64,000 nt of DNA from Onchidella celtica (GCA_963931925.1 OZ007571.1:9576444-9640443), one strand, 5' to 3'. Positions 11,261 through 24,346 are shown, counted from the first letter of the stretch. Translations and numbers: made by a program. The notes: generated by a model from the sequence alone, not told the origin.

Positions 11261-14200
11261 GGCCCAGTCATCTAAAGGTACTTAATATATATTTTTTTCT
11301 TATCCTCGCTTTCTCAACTCCAAACCAACAATTTCCCAATGCCATACATTTAGTAGGTCTACTGACACACCACATTTACAATTTTTCTGTCATCATAACT
11401 ACAGGTCATGAAACACTACAAAATATAGCTGGTCATTATTTTGTCTTACACACGGATACCATCGATCTAGAGAATAGAAAGTGTATGGATTTGCAATTCA
11501 TGAACTATGAGATTTTAATCAGAACACACAAGACCTGGCTTTCAAGTACATCTCCGTGGTCTTTGATGTCACTTTCTTTCACTGTCGGTCTGAGGGTAAA
11601 CAAACACCTGGTTCATGCTCTGGAAACGAGTTCAAATGTCCAGTGTATGATATTTTAATTACATGACAAATACGTCCGTTCTTCACAGGGCAGCCAGTTG
11701 GCAGCGGCGTAGAGAGATGAAGCAGAGATAATGAATGTTTACACAGGAAATAAAGATCTCTCGATAATCAATCGATATTTGCATTTAATTCTGATGTCAA
11801 TTTTCATAACGATGTTAAAACAGGAAAGAAAAACATTGGGACACATGTTTAATCATTTTCTACACAAGAAAATTTGGCAATTCGACAGAAAAAGTACGAA
11901 CGTACCGGGGCAAAGAAAAAAAAGGCCAAATTTGATCTGATGATTCCAATGCGGGAACTGCGCAGTCGCTGACAAATGGAAGTAAGAGATGAAATGGTAG
12001 GCATCTTTTAGATGCTACCAGAGAGTATGTATTTGTAGAGAAGATCTCACTTCTGCCAAATCGCAAAATTAGATGGCTGCGTTAACAAGAATTGAAAGAG
12101 GCGGTCTTGACCAAAGATATTGTGCATGTTTGTTTACCGAGGTTTGTTCATATTTTTGGCACTCACACTGTTATAGTACAACGGATTCAGTATGACGACT
12201 CAATGAGAGTTCCGCAACAACCAGTCGGTACTTTGTTATCACTGAAATTTTATCCGGCCTTAACGTGCTCCACACATACAGTTCAAATAAAAATAGTTAG
12301 ATTTCTAGAGTAATATTTCTTTTATGAATCTTTATCTCTTTCACTCTGATCCTGAAGGCCAGTATTCTGATCATGCAGGCCAGTACAGCACCTGAATGAC
12401 ATACATTCTGGTGTTTGGCAAAGTTCAGTTATTAAAATCTTTACAATGAACATCATGAGACAGGCTATTCGTCTGTCTGTAATGTACTCTTACTGCCCCA
12501 ATCATGACGATAATGCTCTTCCAAAGTCTAAATACACCATAAAAATAATGTAGAGAGTTGCATTTCCCTAGACTAAAGCATTTCCAACAATAAATATAAA
12601 CTACCACACAAGACACGTTTTTTGGGTGTTTTCGGGAACTGAAGCGCTCTCTCCCTATGACGAATTCATTTCTTCACATCGCTGAAATTAATTTTATGGC
12701 AACACCATTGAGCTGGGCTGTCAAGTTAATAAATGGGGAAGATTTTCTTTTCCACTGATCCTTTGTTACGTGGAGAAAGTCAGTTATTGCCTTGTAGGGT
12801 TAATCCGCTTCTGGCACCTCGCCATGACACATCTGACACTAATAATTGGTTTTGTTTGTTATACTCGACAGAACAGAACTTCAGTTCAGTAGTTTGTTCC
12901 ATCATAATATAATCCATTATTGAACAAGTTGCAGCAGGCTATTTGTCTCATGAATTTACTGATGTTTTTGCTGACAAAGTTTTAACTTAAAATCTGGCTG
13001 AATTTAAACTGAAGAGTCAAGTTTGGTGGTGCTCGTGAGGACACTACCGCCGAAATTTACATGAATTTGACACATCATTTTCTCTTTTCAACTTTTTGTT
13101 ATACACCTACCAGTACTTTCTACATCCCCCCCCCCCTCTCTCTGGCTCTCTGTCTCTCTCTCGCTCGCCTATTCATCCGTTTCTCTGATCTTTCTCTGCC
13201 CTCTTTCTTACCATCCTCCTTTTTACTTCTCCTGCTGCATTCATGAATTTCTCCATTCTCTCACTAGCAAATTTCATTGTAATTTTTTAGAACTTATTTG
13301 AATGACCCCCCCCCCCCCCCGGCTCACCCCCCACCCGACTGTAGATAAAACAAACAAGAACATGTTCTTTTGTGTTCTTAACTTTCAGTCTTCTTTCAAT
13401 GTCTTCTATTTCGCTTCTTTCTTTCTTCCTTTCTTTCTCTGCCGCACCTGCTACAGTCTGTTTTGATAATTTACTATTTGTCTGATCTTATTTCCTCTTA
13501 TTTCTTCTGGAAGAATATAAGATTAGATTCTAACCCATATTCTAGTGCCTCTATCATGCTCGATATGTAACATGGCGCTTTCCTCTGTTACCCCATCAGC
13601 GTCACGCCATCCATAAACATTCTTTGCCTCGCTCAAGGAAAAATAAAAGACTATGGCACTTTTGGCACTATTCCAATGTCACCGTGACACGTAAATTCCT
13701 TTTTGATGCTTGCCATTAAAAGGTAACAGTCAACCCCCAGGTACAATCTGGCACGCGCCAATACAAAAACACGAAAGATTTCAGCTAAAAATAAAAATGG
13801 CCTGCAAATGACATTAGACCTGGAAACGGATTTGTGCAGTTTTTGTGTTATTCCAGAGTGCTCTCCCCTGTGAGGCTGCTCTGATATAACAAACAAAAAA
13901 AAAAAGGTGTTCTTGAAGCTTTTGATTTCAAGGGCCAGACTTTGATATCTTAATTAAATTCGTGAGCTACGAGCCCAGAAGTCACTCCTTTTTAGATCAA
14001 AATTTAGAAAAAAATCTCGAGCATTAAATTTCAGCATAAAAGACAGTGATTTCATGTACGATGTTTTCATATAGTATTTGCTTTCACGTTATGTCATTGT
14101 GACCTCAGTTGGCCGAATCCTTACATAAGGCACGGACCGTCCAATTCGTTCTATTTTTTTTTCTTCTGTACCTGCAAGTTTAATCTATTATGTAAAAAGG

Positions 14201-14450
14201 AATTGCAAAACGTACGCCCAGAACTCTGACATAACCACAGAATCTAGACACATATCTCCTTAAAGATAACATCGTGTGCGATGGACGAATAAAATTATGG
14301 GTATGCAATTTTCAAAGTTGAGCCTTACCTTTTCCATGCCGAGTTTTTATCTAACATTCCCTGCCTTTTTCCTGTGCATGTTTTTGCTGCGTGTGCCTTT
14401 CAAAACTGCTTGTTCCCTATGTAGCAAACTAATTAACAGCGCGTATGCCG
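11261..14450. other. Non-genic stretch with pyrimidine-rich tracts
   Basis: No gene is supported. A C and TC-rich segment lies at about 13125-13205, and a 16- to 18-C run at about 13305-13322. A short local duplication around GGCCAGTA with TTCTGATCATG occurs near 12357-12386. Confidence 0.45.
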
Positions 14451-14815
14451 CACAGACTAATAAATTAACCAGACTGGATGATCCCATTGTGTGACGTCAC
14501 AAAACAGTGAAAGGTCATGAACCATCCGCCATATTAGGTTTAAGGTAGCGACTGACGCTTCAGCATAGCTACAATTTTGAATGACACCATTTTGACGCGC
14601 CTACTGAACGCGGAAGTTTGGTTCCGCACCAAGAAATTAATACATGTACAACCAATCTTGACAAATGAAAAGAAATTTCTACTGCAGATAGAACTAGAAT
14701 CGGAATTTCCCGAGCGGCGGCCATGTTGGTTATACAGTCGTCGCTCGGGAAATTCCGTAAAAAACGACACAGCCCGAAGCTCGTGTTTCCAGTCTGGTTA
14801 ATTTATTAGTCTGTG
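14451..14815. mobile_element. MITE-like element with perfect 28-bp terminal inverted repeats
   Basis: The left terminus (14451-14478, beginning CACAGACTAATAAATTAACC) is repeated as an exact reverse complement at 14788-14815. The 365-bp element has no transposase. It also contains a 16-bp perfect internal hairpin (14701-14716 against 14742-14757, arm CGGAATTTCCCGAGCG) and a 12-bp palindrome TGTGACGTCACA at 14490-14501. No clean target-site duplication is visible next to the ends. The family is not assigned. Confidence 0.8.
14490..14501. promoter_or_regulatory. CRE-like palindrome TGTGACGTCACA
   Basis: A perfect 12-bp palindrome contains TGACGTCA, the full cAMP-response-element consensus bound by CREB/ATF proteins. 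It lies inside the 365-bp MITE and no gene is nearby, so a regulatory role is only a possibility. Confidence 0.3.
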
Positions 14816-14935
14816 GTTTACCGTGTCTAAGAGTTACATAGGTGCACATACTCCAGTGTAGGGAGTAAAATCTAAGGTGACATTTCTTTACTACAGTTTC
14901 AAAATTACCACTATGCATCCGTAGAAACAGGCAGC

Positions 14936-15192
14936 GTGATTTTTTTTTTTCGTACTCACTTTACCAAATTCAAGACCGTGGCAGCAACAGCTCCAACATA
15001 TTACAGGGATTTTCGGTGACGCTCAAAGTCATTTTAGGGTTAGGGTTAGGGTTAGGGTGCACAGTCCAGAGATTGCAGCACCCATGGCAGTGTTCGATAG
15101 GACGAGAAATCCCTTAGCCGATGACCTGTGTTCTGGGGTCTGTGGCTGCCCCGCCCCTGAATTTGGTAAAGTGAGTACGAAAAAAAAATCAC
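14936..15192. mobile_element. Inverted-repeat element carrying TTAGGG repeats
   Basis: About 34 bp at each end are inverted copies: the left reads GTGA, a T run, then CGTACTCACTTTACCAAATT, and the right is its reverse complement with two fewer T/A bases. The 257-bp element has no coding capacity. Its interior holds the telomere-like run at 15033-15058. It starts 121 bp after the neighbouring MITE. Confidence 0.75.
15033..15058 (+). repeat. Interstitial telomere-like TTAGGG run
   Basis: Four tandem TTAGGG units, the animal telomere repeat including that of molluscs. Unique DNA and inverted repeats flank both sides, so this is an interstitial site and not a chromosome end. Confidence 0.9.
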
Positions 15193-15965
15193 CGACTGGG
15201 CCGGGTTCGAATTCGGAAGATCTGAAATAAATTTGGAAAATCATAATCCAGTAACCGGTGTGTCCTGAGCAAGCGCTGGGTTCCATGGCTACCAATCACT
15301 AGATGCTAGACTAGCATAGAAAAGAAAGAAATATGGAAGGGGAGAAGGGGAGAGAACCTCATCTTACCAATCGCAGTAACTCTGCTGATTAGCCAGGTAA
15401 TAAAACATCAAAGTCAGAAGGGAGACAATGCCTCTCCTAAACTACATAATTAAAAATTAATGGCGCAATCAAAATTGCAACATCTTTCAAGTTTTGTTGT
15501 GTTATTGTTTTTGTTTTTAAGGGGGGAAAAAGAAGAATATGCAAACAAGTGTAACAGCGCATTGACGACCAGTGCTATAACAAACAGGCGCTTGCAAACA
15601 ACCGCCAAAAGTGGAGGCACCTGACGAGGCTCTCTGTCATGCAGCGCCCCTACGATCCGGGTGGATTATGGGATCAGTAGTAGCAGTAGCAGTAGCTACA
15701 ACAACAAAATTAAAACAAATAATGATACAACACACTGACAGTGAATGTAACAACAACAACAACAACGAAAACAACAACAACAAAATGACATCGATACAGA
15801 TCGCTTTGACTCAAACAATAGTTCAGACAGCAACACAAATAACGCCAACGACAGTAAATGCAACCACAACAGCCATCAAAACGATCGCAAACGACCTTAA
15901 CACAATCAACAACCATAACAAAGTCTAAACATAAGAACGACAACGGGTTTTCGCGACAATTATAA

Positions 15966-16262
15966 AAAGAGTAATAATAATAATTATAATAATGTACACC
16001 TACACAGCGCGCATGTCCTTAAAACAGGCTTTGGAGGCTTTTTTTATTTTATTTTAAAATGAATAATCATGGCAAAAGACATTTCACCATAAATACAATT
16101 CATAAAACATTTAAAATAGGCTACAACCTCAGTTAACAAGCTAGGTTTTTAGTTTCGATTTTAAAGAGTTCAAATTGTCATCTTCTCTAATTCTCTGTGG
16201 TAAGACATTCCACAGTGTGGGCCCAAAATGAGAAAAGGCAGTGGCGCTAACCCTTGTATGCA
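15966..16262 (-). mobile_element. L2-like LINE, 3' end fragment
   Basis: On the minus strand, from about 16262 downwards, the frame reads AFSHFGPTLWNVLPQRIRED followed by LNSLKSKLKT, the C-terminal signature of L2-group reverse transcriptases, and then a stop. The 3' UTR continues to a GCGCGCTGTGTAGG motif and an ATT-type trinucleotide tail at about 15966-15992. Only the last 30 or so codons and the UTR remain. Confidence 0.7.
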
Positions 16263-16453
16263 CAACTACAACAAAGTTAACTACAGCAACAAGTAGAACA
16301 TGTGTTTGTATGAATTACAGCAGCGACAACATCAGCAAGGCATTCCAGCAAGAGATCGCCTTGCGTACAGACATCTCACAGCACTGTCGCCAAATTACCC
16401 TGTCAGCAAAACAATGTGCTCATTTGCACTCGGGGAAAATGGAACGACGAGAA

Positions 16454-16680
16454 ATCGCCCCCCCCCCCCCACGCCCCTATCAACCCCAAATCCTCTCCTA
16501 CTTGCCATTTTCATCCCTTGTATATCCTTCGCTGCTTCCCACACAACAATGTTACAAGCCCAAAAATATCCACCAATCTGACCCACCCACGAAGTCCTTT
16601 ATACCCCCCTCCCCCTACCCCCCCCTCCCCCTACCCCCCCTCCCCCTACCCCCTCCTCCACCCCCCCCCCTTTTTTTTTG
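16454..16680 (+). repeat. C-rich tract
   Basis: A 12-C run near 16459 and a longer segment at about 16604-16672 made of CCCCCCTCCCCCTACC-type units form a G-quadruplex candidate on the minus strand and an i-motif candidate on the plus strand. The proline-rich open frames over it reflect composition only. Confidence 0.8.
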
Positions 16681-16964
16681 GTCCGCTCCCACTTCTGGCA
16701 CATTTTGTTTCTTTTCCTCCCCCTCCCAACCCCAGCTGTCGAAGGCACAAAAATATCGGCCTGTTCCCCGGGGCATCTTGATTTAATGGTTCCGGAAGAT
16801 GCTTTGGAGCACGCAGAGGTCCGACTCCTGGCAGCTAACTAGGTGAAAACTAACAATGTATTAAAGAGGTGGTTGAAAGCAGGCAGGATTATTTGTTATT
16901 TCTTAAATAATAGGACGGTATGGCACTGGGTGGTAAAGGTAGATAAATAGACATACTGACAGAC

Positions 16965-17370
<406 letters not shown>

Positions 17371-17995
17371 TAATTCTTTATTTCCAATTAGTCGGTACAC
17401 TATTTCACACACGATACCCATACAGGAAACAATAGAATGGCATTGTAAATATTAATCGGTTACATGACTGAACATAACTGCTGGCTCTTGGCTTATTTTA
17501 TCCATAAATAGATGGTAAAAGTGGACAATAACTAAGACTGGCGCATTTATTATTGTAAACCTCTCATGGACATTTCCGAGACTGCCTATAATTAGCACAA
17601 TGATTTCACAATGATACCCTATGGCGTTGATCTCTAAAGAAAATGGGTAGTACTTATCAAATTTTGATTTGTAAGCTTTATCAATATAAGCATCAAATGG
17701 TATCGATATTTCTACTAGTTTGACTGTTTTTCTTTTTCTGTCAATCACTGTTATATCTGGCCGCACTTCTCTACGATGGAAACCAATAGAGTCACTTTCA
17801 AATATAGATGGTTTGAGGGGAGTGTCTTTCAATATGGTCTTGTTTCTGTTGAATGAACGAATCTTTCTTTCCAAAATGTCCAAGATGTTGTTGTGTCGTT
17901 GTTGGTACATAAGGTGAAATTTTGTGCAGCCATTAAGGGCGTGTGATGCTGTTTCGCTTGGATGATTGCGCACGACTTGGTGTAGGTGTTGGGGT
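17371..17995 (-). mobile_element. R2-like LINE, 3' end fragment
   Basis: A minus-strand LINE 3' end: the C-terminal coding part (17452-17973) is followed by about 80 bp of 3' UTR ending AATAAAGAATTATA and then the TATC array. The rest of the element is missing or unrecognisable beyond about 18000. Confidence 0.65.
17452..17973 (-). pseudogene. R2-like LINE C-terminal endonuclease domain (fragment)
   Basis: The 173-codon frame starts inside the domain and has no credible initiation codon. It opens with the end of a zinc-knuckle-like block (ETASHALNGC, then RHNNIL), followed by RPDITVID, VKLVEISIPFDAYID, a conserved K in KSKFDKY, and CEIIVLIIGSLGNVHERF. The PD, D/E and K spacing fits the restriction-like endonuclease at the C-terminus of R2-type non-LTR retrotransposons, which nicks target DNA to prime reverse transcription. 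After the GSLGNVHERF block the sequence no longer resembles the family and ends at a stop, suggesting a frameshift. No reverse transcriptase part remains, so the copy is dead. The clade assignment is from recalled family features. Confidence 0.65.
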
Positions 17996-18130
17996 AATCA
18001 AGACATTCAAAAGGAAAAAAAATTGGTGAACTGAGTCATCTTGAAAATGAATGTCACAAATTTCATACTAACTAAACACAATTTTGCCTCTAGAGTTTCC
18101 CAAATTCCGCATGAGCATTTATCATTAAAC

Positions 18131-18545
18131 TAGCTGAGGTCCCCGGCCCTGCCCGGGATAAATCGGTTTGAATATTGGTTTCAGTTCTGGGTGATTATTA
18201 TGGACCTCTTCATCTTGCCTGTTTCTATTTGTTTATTTTATCTTTGTTTGTTTGTTTTTAATTAAGTCTCACTGCTCTGCCTTTGTGAGTTGACACCCTG
18301 CTCGTCCCGCACAACAGCATGATTTGGGCACGGGTTAGTGTGTTTGATAGTGAACACATCGCAGGAAGTGATCACTAAACCTTAAAATGGCGAACCATGA
18401 CTCGAAATAGATCTAAGTGATGGCGAAACAATAAATTTCCAATAAAAAAAACTATTCCGATTTGAGACTTCTATTAAAAACTGTGCACCTTTACATCCAT
18501 TCTGATGCACCATATAAAATTTGAAGTCTGAGTGTTGAGTGGTTC
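18131..18545 (+). repeat. Dispersed repeat family D2, copy 1
   Basis: This segment matches 47608-48021 in the same orientation. The first 300 bp are highly similar, starting GAGGTCCCCGGCCCTGCCCG, passing through a TTTGTTTGTTTG run and ending near ATGGCGAAACAAT. A weaker match follows (TTTGAAGTCTGAGTG block). No coding capacity or inverted repeats were seen. Class is unknown. Confidence 0.85.
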
Positions 18546-18559
18546 AGAAGCCCTTTGCA

Positions 18560-21500
18560 ACGAAAAATCTCAAGTCCACAAATATATATAGTATATAGAT
18601 GCCATAAAACAGGACTGGATTAAAGAAAAAAAAAGTACTAAGAGATAAATCCTCATTATAACATTAGGTGAACTAAAAGCTGTATAGGTTGTGCTTCGTG
18701 CAGTTTGCAAGGGGGACAAGAATGTGCCAGCCGAATGTTTCTTTAATCTGGGCAATTACAGGTCGAAATGGAAACTGTGGTGTAAAATATTCATTGTAAT
18801 TCCATCAGATTTATGATCGAAGCAAATCGCTGTGCAGGCAACAACGATCTCTGGTTTTAGTATGGGTGTGTTCAAGACAGCACATGGTATTTGTACAGTC
18901 GGGGAAGCTGAAGTGACAACCCATTGCCTCAATAGTCTTGGAATGTGCTCCCCCCCCCCCCCCCACCCCTCCTCACTTTTTGTTTTTAAAAAATCAAGGC
19001 GTTATCTTGGGCAGCGCCTACTGTATCATGTAGCACATTTTTACAGCGTCTGAGAACCGGGAAGAATGGAGCAAGCTGGTTGCCAAGTCCGCTGTGACGC
19101 CCCAACTAAACGGTCATCTAAAGACCACGGGGTAGAGGGAGAGGGAGAGAGAGAGAGAGAGAGAGAAAGAGAATTAAATTTTGAATTGAATGTTTGACAC
19201 CGGATAATTTGACCAGGGAGCAAAACATACAAAACGCTTATATTTTCCTGAGACCCAAGGGGTCTAATCCATAGAGTTCCATTCTATTACTAGAAAAACC
19301 ACATGAAGTGTGCTGTCTTATCAGTCTAACTTTAAAACAAAACAAAAAAAGTAAATCCACCACAGAAATGTGGGAAAACATGATTTACCCATGGAAGATA
19401 CAACAAACAAAATGAGTCTAAATATAGCTACAGGTCAGCATAATTACTGAAAAAAAAAACACCTCAAAAGTATAATTTTGTGCAACGCTGACTGGCGCAA
19501 TTTAACTAACATCTTCATACAGGCCTAAAGAGATCGCATACCGTGCATATTATGAGATACAGATGAACTTTTAGAAACCTACATGTACAAGAAATATATT
19601 ATAGCGTGTTTCGAAGGCGGAAAATGAATCCATGGCTCGAATCTTGCATAGAAAGGATTGCGTATGTACTTAATTTTTAAAAAAAAATAAGTGTATAACA
19701 GCGATTTCGGCAGGTGTAAATTGTGTTCTAGAAAAGCAATGGCTTTTGATGAGGAAATCATTATTAAGTACATTCACACTTTGAATCAGCGGACACCCCA
19801 GGGAGAGAGCCATAACTTAACCAGCCAGAGAACGCCAACTGGCACACCATCACCAGGAAACGACCTGTTTTATTCATGCATGGCAACTTTATCGCTAACT
19901 GCATCAAATTCCCTGTATCGTGATCAGCGATTTATGGCGTCAGCAGAACCGGCCATGCAGGTAATTTCCAATAAGATAAAAGGAATTTCTGCATTGATTG
20001 GGAGCTCTGACTGTACAGACTGGGACACGTGAAGTGAAATTATACCTTCCTTATCACAAAGACACAATAGTTAACTCTTAAATCATTCAAGCGGAGAGAA
20101 GAGATCACTGACCTTTCAAAGAAAAATCTTGTTTTGATAAACATCGCAATGGCTGAGAGTGGAAGAGTGCCTTTCATGTTGACAAAAGCAATTATTTCAA
20201 ATACCGATTTTTTTTTTAATAGTGTTAAATTTGTTACAAGGCCGTGCAATAGCAGGAATTCCAAAAAAAGTGAGGATGGTTGGAGGGGATGGGGTGGGTG
20301 GCATTTCAATCTTTGTTATGCCATTAACATTAAAATTTGAATGAACCTTTTATTACGTAAAACAAGGCAGTCGCTGTTGTAACGAGTCAATGATGCATTT
20401 TGATGATGTTTGAAATAAAACTAGGAAAGGAGGTCATGAGAATTGTGCAATATTTTAGGAGAAGAGTAGGACAAAATGCGGGAGGGGGGGTGTTTGATCG
20501 GTCGCAGGTCCTGAATTATAATATCTAGTGTTCAAATCTTAATCTACATCCACTAGGGCATGCCCATACTCTAATATCCAACGATTCATTCTGCAGTCTT
20601 GGACAACAAAAATGCTTTCATAAACATGTCCCAATAACAGACACAACGTGGAATTCACAGCTGACAGCGAGCCCTCATTTCTTTCGCATTATTACTTTCT
20701 TTCTTTCTTTTCTTTCTATCATTTTCTCCCCCTCCCCCCCCCCCCCCCACTTCTGTATTCACCCTCCCTGATTTTCATCTTCGCTCCATGTAGGATTTTA
20801 GTATTGTTTTCCTTTTGCTCCTCATTTTATCTGAGTCTCCCGTTCCTCAATTTCTACCCTCTGTTTCCTGAGGATTCTCCAAGTATGACTGGCCCTGTTC
20901 ACTGACTAACTGCGCTATCGGATTGAGGAATCACGGTCCTAGCCTATGCCACAAAGGGCATTTTCCACTAATGAAATGTCGAGCTTAGAAAGCTGGTCGT
21001 TACCCTCTGGGGTCCAGGCGCCGTCTCTGGATAGCCCGAGGGGTAATGGAGATCAGCGGGGAGAAACAAAAAAAACTTTGACCACCAGGAGCTCTGGCTG
21101 TGTGCAAGGAAACGAAGTCAGTATGATGAATGAAACCTTATTGGAGATATGGCATTGTCTACAATCTTTCGAGGATGGAACTAATATGTTTGAGAATCCC
21201 TGTGGATAACAAAGACGAAACAGCATCCCCGGATGATCAGGCATGATTAGTGTTTGTTTACGGAGATAAACAAATGTAGCCGGGGAGATTAATGACTTGG
21301 AGGAACGCCATGGGGAGTAGGGAAGACACACTCATTGACAGACATGATCCTGCGGTCAAATACCACCAAAATACAGAATGTTTGTTTACAGACAAAAATA
21401 GCCAAGTTGATAGGTATGAGCAGATGCCATAAAACAAAGATATTATGTCGGACGGTCCGCTGTCACGGACAAAAAAGAAGTAAGTTTTACCAAAACTCAG

Positions 21501-21787
21501 ATAACCAGTTTTGACCAGTGGCATTTCAGAATGTACATGTATGTGACTAAACGAATATTTTAAAATTCTCTCATTACCTTTTTCTCTCAGTGTTTGCGTC
21601 CTTCTTTGTCTTCTGTCTCTGTCCGTCTGTCTCTCTGTCTCCGTGTCTGTCTGTCACTCCCTCTCTCTAATACACATACACATTTTCTCTGTCTGTCTGT
21701 TTGTCTGTCCGTCTGTCTCTCTGTCTCCGTGTCTGTCTGTCACTCCCTCTCTCTAATACACATACACATTTTCTCTGTCTGTCTGTT

Positions 21788-21834
<47 letters not shown>

Positions 21835-22710
21835 TGGTTTTCGCAAATACACTCTAAAATTCACGGAAATTCTTATTTATGTATGGCCAAAGGCAGACGG
21901 CCATTAAAAAAAATCGATTTTCTTCAAGCGGCATGAGCGATATTGGAGTCATTTTTACAGCAAAGGGCAAGTTGAATGTGTGGAAGCGGTTTAAGTGTAC
22001 TGCGAGAGGGCATCGGATGTAGGTTACAGACTCCCTTAGACCATATCCTGCAATGATGTGCATTTTGTTCATCCATACAATTGTACTATCTATATTTAAA
22101 CACCCATAACCATCTAGGCCGTATACAGTATCACCACTGAGACACAGACATGTATCACTTGGTTGCAGTTCCTACAAGAATTTAGCTTGCCAAAAGTTAG
22201 TTATTTTTGGTGTTTTCTGCAATTTACATAATAGATCAACTAAATGATCATGAAAACCTCTTAATTATGTCCCCAAGAACAAAATTCTCATGAAAGTCAG
22301 AATTCGCCCACGGACAAAAACGGAGACGGTGCCCACAGGCAGGGATAACAAATCGCAAGCGAAAAGAACTTACAAAGAAAATCAAAAATAATAATCCACT
22401 ACAACTAACATTATGATTTGATATGAACACGCCGGCTTACCGGTCCTGCAAGCAGAGCTGAGACAGCGAGAAAATATCAAATCTGAATGATAAATGGAGC
22501 AGAAGGACACCTAGAAGGGAAAAAAATGATATGGAAAAATGAAAAGTAGACAGAAATAGAAAACAGATTTATGTCATTGCTTTGATATCGCTGTTCATGC
22601 TGTACTGAGCGGGTATGGCACTTTTATTAGCCAGCATGCGGCTCGGCGTGTCTTTCAATTTCAAAATAGGGATCGTAGCGTAGTATGTATGTACAAGTAA
22701 TAAGATAGGC
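18560..22710. other. Non-genic stretch with low-complexity runs
   Basis: No gene is supported. It contains a C run at about 18950-18965, a GA run at about 19137-19170, a C-rich run near 20735-20750 and the CTGT/CT array listed separately. Confidence 0.45.
21590..21835 (+). repeat. CTGT/CT-rich array with an 84-bp tandem duplication
   Basis: A block containing TCTCCGTGTCTGTCTGTCAC and then a non-repetitive segment AATACACATACACATTTTCT appears twice in tandem (about 21624-21707 and 21708-21791), followed by a pure CT run to about 21833. Confidence 0.85.
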
Positions 22711-23003
22711 TGTTGTTACTTGTACGTTCGTACGCCAGCTACGGGCGCGTACTTATACCTACCTATCACTAACCCCGTCCTTATTCTCAACAGTAAAACA
22801 TATCGAATCGCTGCCCCTGCCCACTACCCTTTCAACCAAAAAAAACAGGAGGAAAACAAAAAGAAAATGTGAACGAATAATTACTTAAGGCTGTTGTTAT
22901 GCGTATTTCAGGAGGAGCTTTCTAGCTCTGGAGTCACAAAAGGCTTCAAAATACGTACCTTTAGAACCAAAATACGCGGGGGACGTACGTATTTGTAGCA
23001 ACA
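22711..23003 (+). mobile_element. GTAC-rich MITE, copy 1
   Basis: This 293-bp element begins TGTTGTTACTTGTACGTTCG and ends with an imperfect inverted copy (ACGTACGTATTTGTAGCAACA). The interior is shared with 23891-24165 and, in reverse, with 40429-40734: a CCTATCACTAACCCCGTCCT-type block, a block with AGGAGGAAAACAAAAAG, and GCTCTGGAGTCACAAAAGGC. There is no open frame for a transposase, so it is non-autonomous. No perfect target duplication was found. Confidence 0.8.
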
Positions 23004-23369
23004 TTCAATAAGATACGCCAGGCTGCGTAGTTGGAAAGTTACGCTAAGCTGCAACTGGTTATTAGAATCTAGCGTTACGCAGTGAAAGAGCTGAGGTTAC
23101 ACAGCAGTTGTAATTTGGTCACTGCTGGCAATACGATGCAGCGTATAACACTGTTGATTTTGACGGGGTTCATTGTTGTGCGAGTAAGATTTAGTTGATG
23201 TGGAAGTTGATCCTGTGATAGTGGCAGTTGTCAAAACAATATCGCTGGTTATGTTTTTGGGTAGAATGTTGACTGCTGTGGTTACAGCACAGTATAATTA
23301 CAATATGGTAAGTGGCAGTCGATGTAGCAGTAGCAGGAGCTAGGCCAGGTGTGGGATGAGAGAGAGACG

Positions 23370-23470
23370 GAGGGAGAGAGAGAGACAGAGACAGACAGAC
23401 AAACAGACAGAAAGTTATAGAGACAAAGAGAGGGGTACACACACATACACACACACACACACACACACAG
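23370..23470 (+). repeat. GA and CA microsatellites
   Basis: A GA-rich part with GACA units (about 23358-23412) is followed by a CA run (about 23438-23469). A second short CA run lies at about 23727-23746. Confidence 0.85.
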
Positions 23471-23767
23471 AGAAAGAGATGAAAACAGCGAGAAAGAACG
23501 AGAGGCTACACCCAATGGGGTGTAAGCAGAGAGATACAAAGATTGACTAGCTGTTTGGACTGATTGTCAAGATCAGAAGTATTAATAGGCTTCTGTAGAA
23601 TAGAAACATGCTTACTGACCGATGCAGTTTACTGCTCCTGATAACAAGAAAAGTGCACCGTAGAAGTAACTTTGACTAGAACACAAGCTGGCATGTCTAG
23701 GGGCAAAACACCCACATATTCACACAGACACACACACACACACACAAACCGGGTGTCTCACAGCAGC

Positions 23768-23830
23768 TGAGATGAGATAAGATAGGGTAAGATAAGACAA
23801 AATGTATTATTCAATGAAAGGATATTGGTT
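23768..23830 (-). mobile_element. Possible tail of a Rex1-like LINE
   Basis: On the minus strand this ends with TTATC-type pentanucleotides (TCTTATCTTACCCTATCTTA), like the tail of the Rex1-like LINE at 57471-57497. The preceding sequence is too diverged to align with confidence. Confidence 0.3.
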
Positions 23831-23890
23831 TCCATAGAACTTGTAAAACCACATACGCCCATCAACTCACGTATTAAGCTGTTTTTTTAG

Positions 23891-24165
23891 GTACGTATGC
23901 ATCCCAAGCGCTTTGCCCTGTGGGCGCGTACGTACACGTACCTACTCCTAACCCCTTCCTTATCCTCAACCTTGCTTCCTGCCCTTTCAACCATTTCAAC
24001 CAAACAAAAAAAAAAACCAGGAGGAAAACAAAAAGAAAATCGGAAAGAATAATTAATTAAGGCGGTTATTAGGAGCTCTCTAGCTCTGGGATCACAAAAG
24101 GCTTTAAAGTACGTAACTCTAGCGCAAAAAAAAAACTTGGGGGTACGTACGCACTTGTAACAACA
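23891..24165 (+). mobile_element. GTAC-rich MITE, copy 2
   Basis: This copy shares the interior blocks of the MITE at 22711-23003 (ACCTACTCCTAACC, AACCAGGAGGAAAACAAAAA, GGAGCTCTCTAGCTCTGGGA) and ends GTACGTACGCACTTGTAACA, matching the family terminus. The 5' end looks shortened: it starts at a GTACGTATGC without the TGTTGTTACT part. Confidence 0.75.
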
Positions 24166-24184
24166 TTCTACGTATTATTGCATG

Positions 24185-24305
24185 AACATAATTATCACAA
24201 CTCAGTCACAGACATTTTTAGATCTGAAGTGAAAACCTATCTCTTCAGAAAACACTTTGATGTGTAGTCTGATATGTATTGGTGTTTTTGTGTATGTGTG
24301 TGAAG

Positions 24306-24346
<41 letters not shown>

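Noticed and set aside
15033-15058. Chromosome end
   Set aside because: Only four TTAGGG units, with unique DNA and inverted repeats on both sides.
15611-15928. 105-codon Thr/Asn/Gln-rich frame
   Set aside because: It comes from CAA/ACA-rich DNA and has no recognisable domain.
16241-16786. Proline-rich 181-codon frame
   Set aside because: It reads through C-rich low-complexity DNA and overlaps other open frames, with no domain.
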